A stretch of 7,241 nt of DNA from Spirochaetaceae bacterium (lineage in GTDB: Bacteria; Spirochaetota; Spirochaetia; B11-G9). Positions 6,310 to 7,241 of the stretch are shown here, one piece after another; the first letter of the stretch is position 1; every line of letters starts with the position of its first letter. Position numbers and translations under genes: made by a program. The stretch spans positions 1 through 7,241 of the forward strand of contig DAOVSY010000149.1 in assembly GCA_030633365.1 (NCBI GenBank), in the 5' to 3' direction. A model generated the notes under the pieces. That model was not told where the DNA came from and made no database searches. It saw only the letters and a list, made by a program, of their open reading frames with translations.

Positions 6310-6728
6310 AATATCTTTTAGATACCTGTGTAGTATCAGAAATAATTAAACCCCAACCAAGTGAAAAAGTTATCTCCTGGATGCAAAACCAAAATGAAGA
6401 TGATTTATATCTAAGTGTTTTAACATTTGGTGAGATAGAGAAGGGTATAGAAAAACTACCTAAAGGAATAAAAAAGAACCATTTGAAATTATGGGTGGAA
6501 GGAGATTTAAAAAAACGTTTTAATGGCAGAATAATTCCAATAGATATTAGGATAGCAACCCGATGGGGAGAAATACAAGGCCAGGCAGAGCTTTCCGGAA
6601 AACCAATGCCTTCTATTGATGGGCTTATTGCTGTTTCCGGAATTGTTAATAATTGTACTGTGGTTACAAGAAATATTTCGGATATGGAGCCGAGTTCAGC
6701 TGTGCTGTTTAATCCCTGGTTGGAATAA
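6306..6728 (+). CDS. VapC/FitB-like PIN-domain toxin
   Basis: A 140-aa PIN-domain ribonuclease, expected to cleave RNA (often tRNA or rRNA in VapC toxins) with Mg2+ when freed from its antitoxin. The acidic active-site set is visible: Asp6 in LLDTCVVSE, Glu43 in FGEIEKG, Asp105 in PSIDGLIA and Asp126 in VTRNISDM. The length is normal for the family. Translation is coupled to the antitoxin through a 4-bp ATGA overlap. The sequence looks intact, with all catalytic residues present, so the module is probably functional. The RNA target cannot be told from the sequence. Confidence 0.92.
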   Translation: MKYLLDTCVVSEIIKPQPSEKVISWMQNQNEDDLYLSVLTFGEIEKGIEKLPKGIKKNHLKLWVEGDLKKRFNGRIIPIDIRIATRWGEIQGQAELSGKPMPSIDGLIAVSGIVNNCTVVTRNISDMEPSSAVLFNPWLE

Positions 6729-6786
6729 TTAATAGAAAAAACAGATGCTTGGCGGGAAGGCTCTAGTGGATGTAGGTGTTTCTAAA

Positions 6787-6815
6787 TTGACAAATTGCAA
6801 AATATGCGTTATATT
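6787..6815 (+). promoter_or_regulatory. Strong sigma-70-type promoter of the second toxin-antitoxin module
   Basis: A perfect TTGACA (6787-6792), an optimal 17-nt spacer and TATATT (6810-6815, five of six). With the usual -10 to +1 distance, transcription would begin at 6822, the A of the antitoxin ATG, predicting a leaderless mRNA. Confidence 0.8.
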
Positions 6816-6823
6816 TAACGCAT
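6804..6823. promoter_or_regulatory. 20-bp palindromic operator spanning -10 box and start codon
   Basis: Perfect 8-bp arms, ATGCGTTA and TAACGCAT, flank a TATT spacer. The element contains the whole -10 box and the first two bases of the antitoxin ATG. Its symmetry and position suggest it is the site where the antitoxin or toxin-antitoxin complex represses the promoter. Confidence 0.75.
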
Positions 6824-7064
6824 GAAGAAAGCAAGTGTTGCAGAGGTACAGCATAATCTCAATTCCGTATTGAAATTTGTAGAACAGGGTGAGAAAGTTC
6901 TTCTAACAAGAAGAAACAAAGTCATTGCTAAAATTGTACCTGTATATGATATAGAAAATGATGATTGGCCTTCCTTTTATGAAAGAGCTGAAGAGATGTT
7001 TGCAGAAAGAAACGGGAAAACTCCTGAACAACTTATTCTGGATGACAGGGAAGAACGCCTTTGA
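6822..7064 (+). CDS. Phd/YefM-family antitoxin of the second module
   Basis: An 80-aa antitoxin. Residues 1-40 (VAEVQHNLNSVLKFVEQGE, then VLLTRRNKVIAKIVPV) show the Phd/YefM N-terminal fold. The acidic and Trp-containing C-terminal half (DDWPSFYERAEEMF and beyond) would wrap the partner toxin. The start is the ATG at 6822: the conserved N-terminus begins here and no later ATG fits. There is no Shine-Dalgarno sequence upstream, in agreement with the leaderless transcript predicted from the promoter. The stop overlaps the toxin start as TTGA. It is clearly different in sequence from the antitoxin at 6055-6309, so the two modules are probably not recent duplicates. Confidence 0.87.
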   Translation: MKKASVAEVQHNLNSVLKFVEQGEKVLLTRRNKVIAKIVPVYDIENDDWPSFYERAEEMFAERNGKTPEQLILDDREERL

Positions 7065-7241
7065 AATTATATATAGATAGTAGTGTTCTTGTAAAACTAT
7101 ACTATCCTGAACCGGAAAGTAAAGTATTTGCAGAATGGATCAAAAAACAGAAACAACCCATTCTCTTTACGCAATTTCATGAACTGGAAATAACAAATGC
7201 ATTTGCTTTAAAAGTTTTTAGAAATGAAATTTCTGAGGAAA
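7061..7241 (+). CDS. VapC-like PIN-domain toxin, cut by the window end
   Basis: The first 60 codons of a PIN-domain toxin are present and the frame runs off the right edge. It opens with MKLYIDSSVLVKLYYPEPES, holding the first catalytic Asp (Asp6). FHELEITNAFALKVFR follows, with the expected Glu near 47 and the Asn-Ala typical of PIN toxins. The start is a TTG at 7061 overlapping the antitoxin stop (TTGA), implying translational coupling and lower toxin output. The C-terminal active-site Asp residues lie outside the window, so intactness cannot be judged. Confidence 0.85.
   Translation, partial: MKLYIDSSVLVKLYYPEPESKVFAEWIKKQKQPILFTQFHELEITNAFALKVFRNEISEE

Noticed and set aside
6745..6825. 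A 26-codon ORF overlapping the second antitoxin start as ATGA
   Set aside because: No Shine-Dalgarno precedes its ATG, and it runs straight through the strong promoter at 6787-6815, so it would not be on the main transcript.

Overview
The window is about 7.2 kb of AT-rich bacterial DNA. Start sites mostly carry strong GGAGG-type Shine-Dalgarno sequences, there are several TTG starts, and sigma-54 control is clear. This fits a low-GC anaerobe-type genome such as a spirochaete or a clostridium-like Bacillota. The sequence alone does not settle which, and no rRNA or other phylogenetic marker is present.

Left and centre (65-5808) form a compact sigma-54 regulon. Two tandem adenosine-deaminase-superfamily genes run leftward (344 and 346 aa, 18 nt apart). 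A PAS-PAS-AAA+-HTH enhancer-binding protein (about 528 aa, TyrR-like C-terminal helix-turn-helix) runs rightward from the divergent intergenic region. It is followed by an NhaC-family Na+/H+ antiporter (490 aa). A near-consensus -24/-12 promoter lies in front of the deaminase pair (2208-2223, minus strand) and another in front of the antiporter (4201-4216, plus strand). Related 16-bp AAGTCGA-type palindromes lie about 165 bp upstream of the GG of each promoter: one at 2379-2394 and a tandem pair 21 bp apart at 4008-4044. The simplest model is that the regulator binds these palindromes and switches on both deaminases and transporter, while the 2379-2394 site also sits in its own leader and may autoregulate it. 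The antiporter mRNA leader holds a 23-codon small ORF that overlaps the antiporter start as ATGA. A rho-independent terminator closes the antiporter unit at 5836-5869.

The two deaminase paralogues diverge at different active-site motifs. The first keeps the catalytic HAGE but has NSDN instead of NSDD. The second keeps NSDD but has HNDVDQ in place of HAGE. They are therefore unlikely to be redundant adenosine deaminases.

The right part (5870-7241) is accessory. It holds two consecutive type II toxin-antitoxin modules, each a Phd/YefM-like antitoxin followed by a VapC-like PIN-domain toxin overlapping it by 4 bp. The first (6055-6728) has a sigma-70 promoter with a palindrome at the predicted transcription start. 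The second (6822-7241, toxin cut by the window end) has a strong promoter whose predicted +1 is the A of the antitoxin ATG, within a 20-bp palindrome that spans the -10 box and the start codon. This predicts a leaderless, self-repressed transcript.
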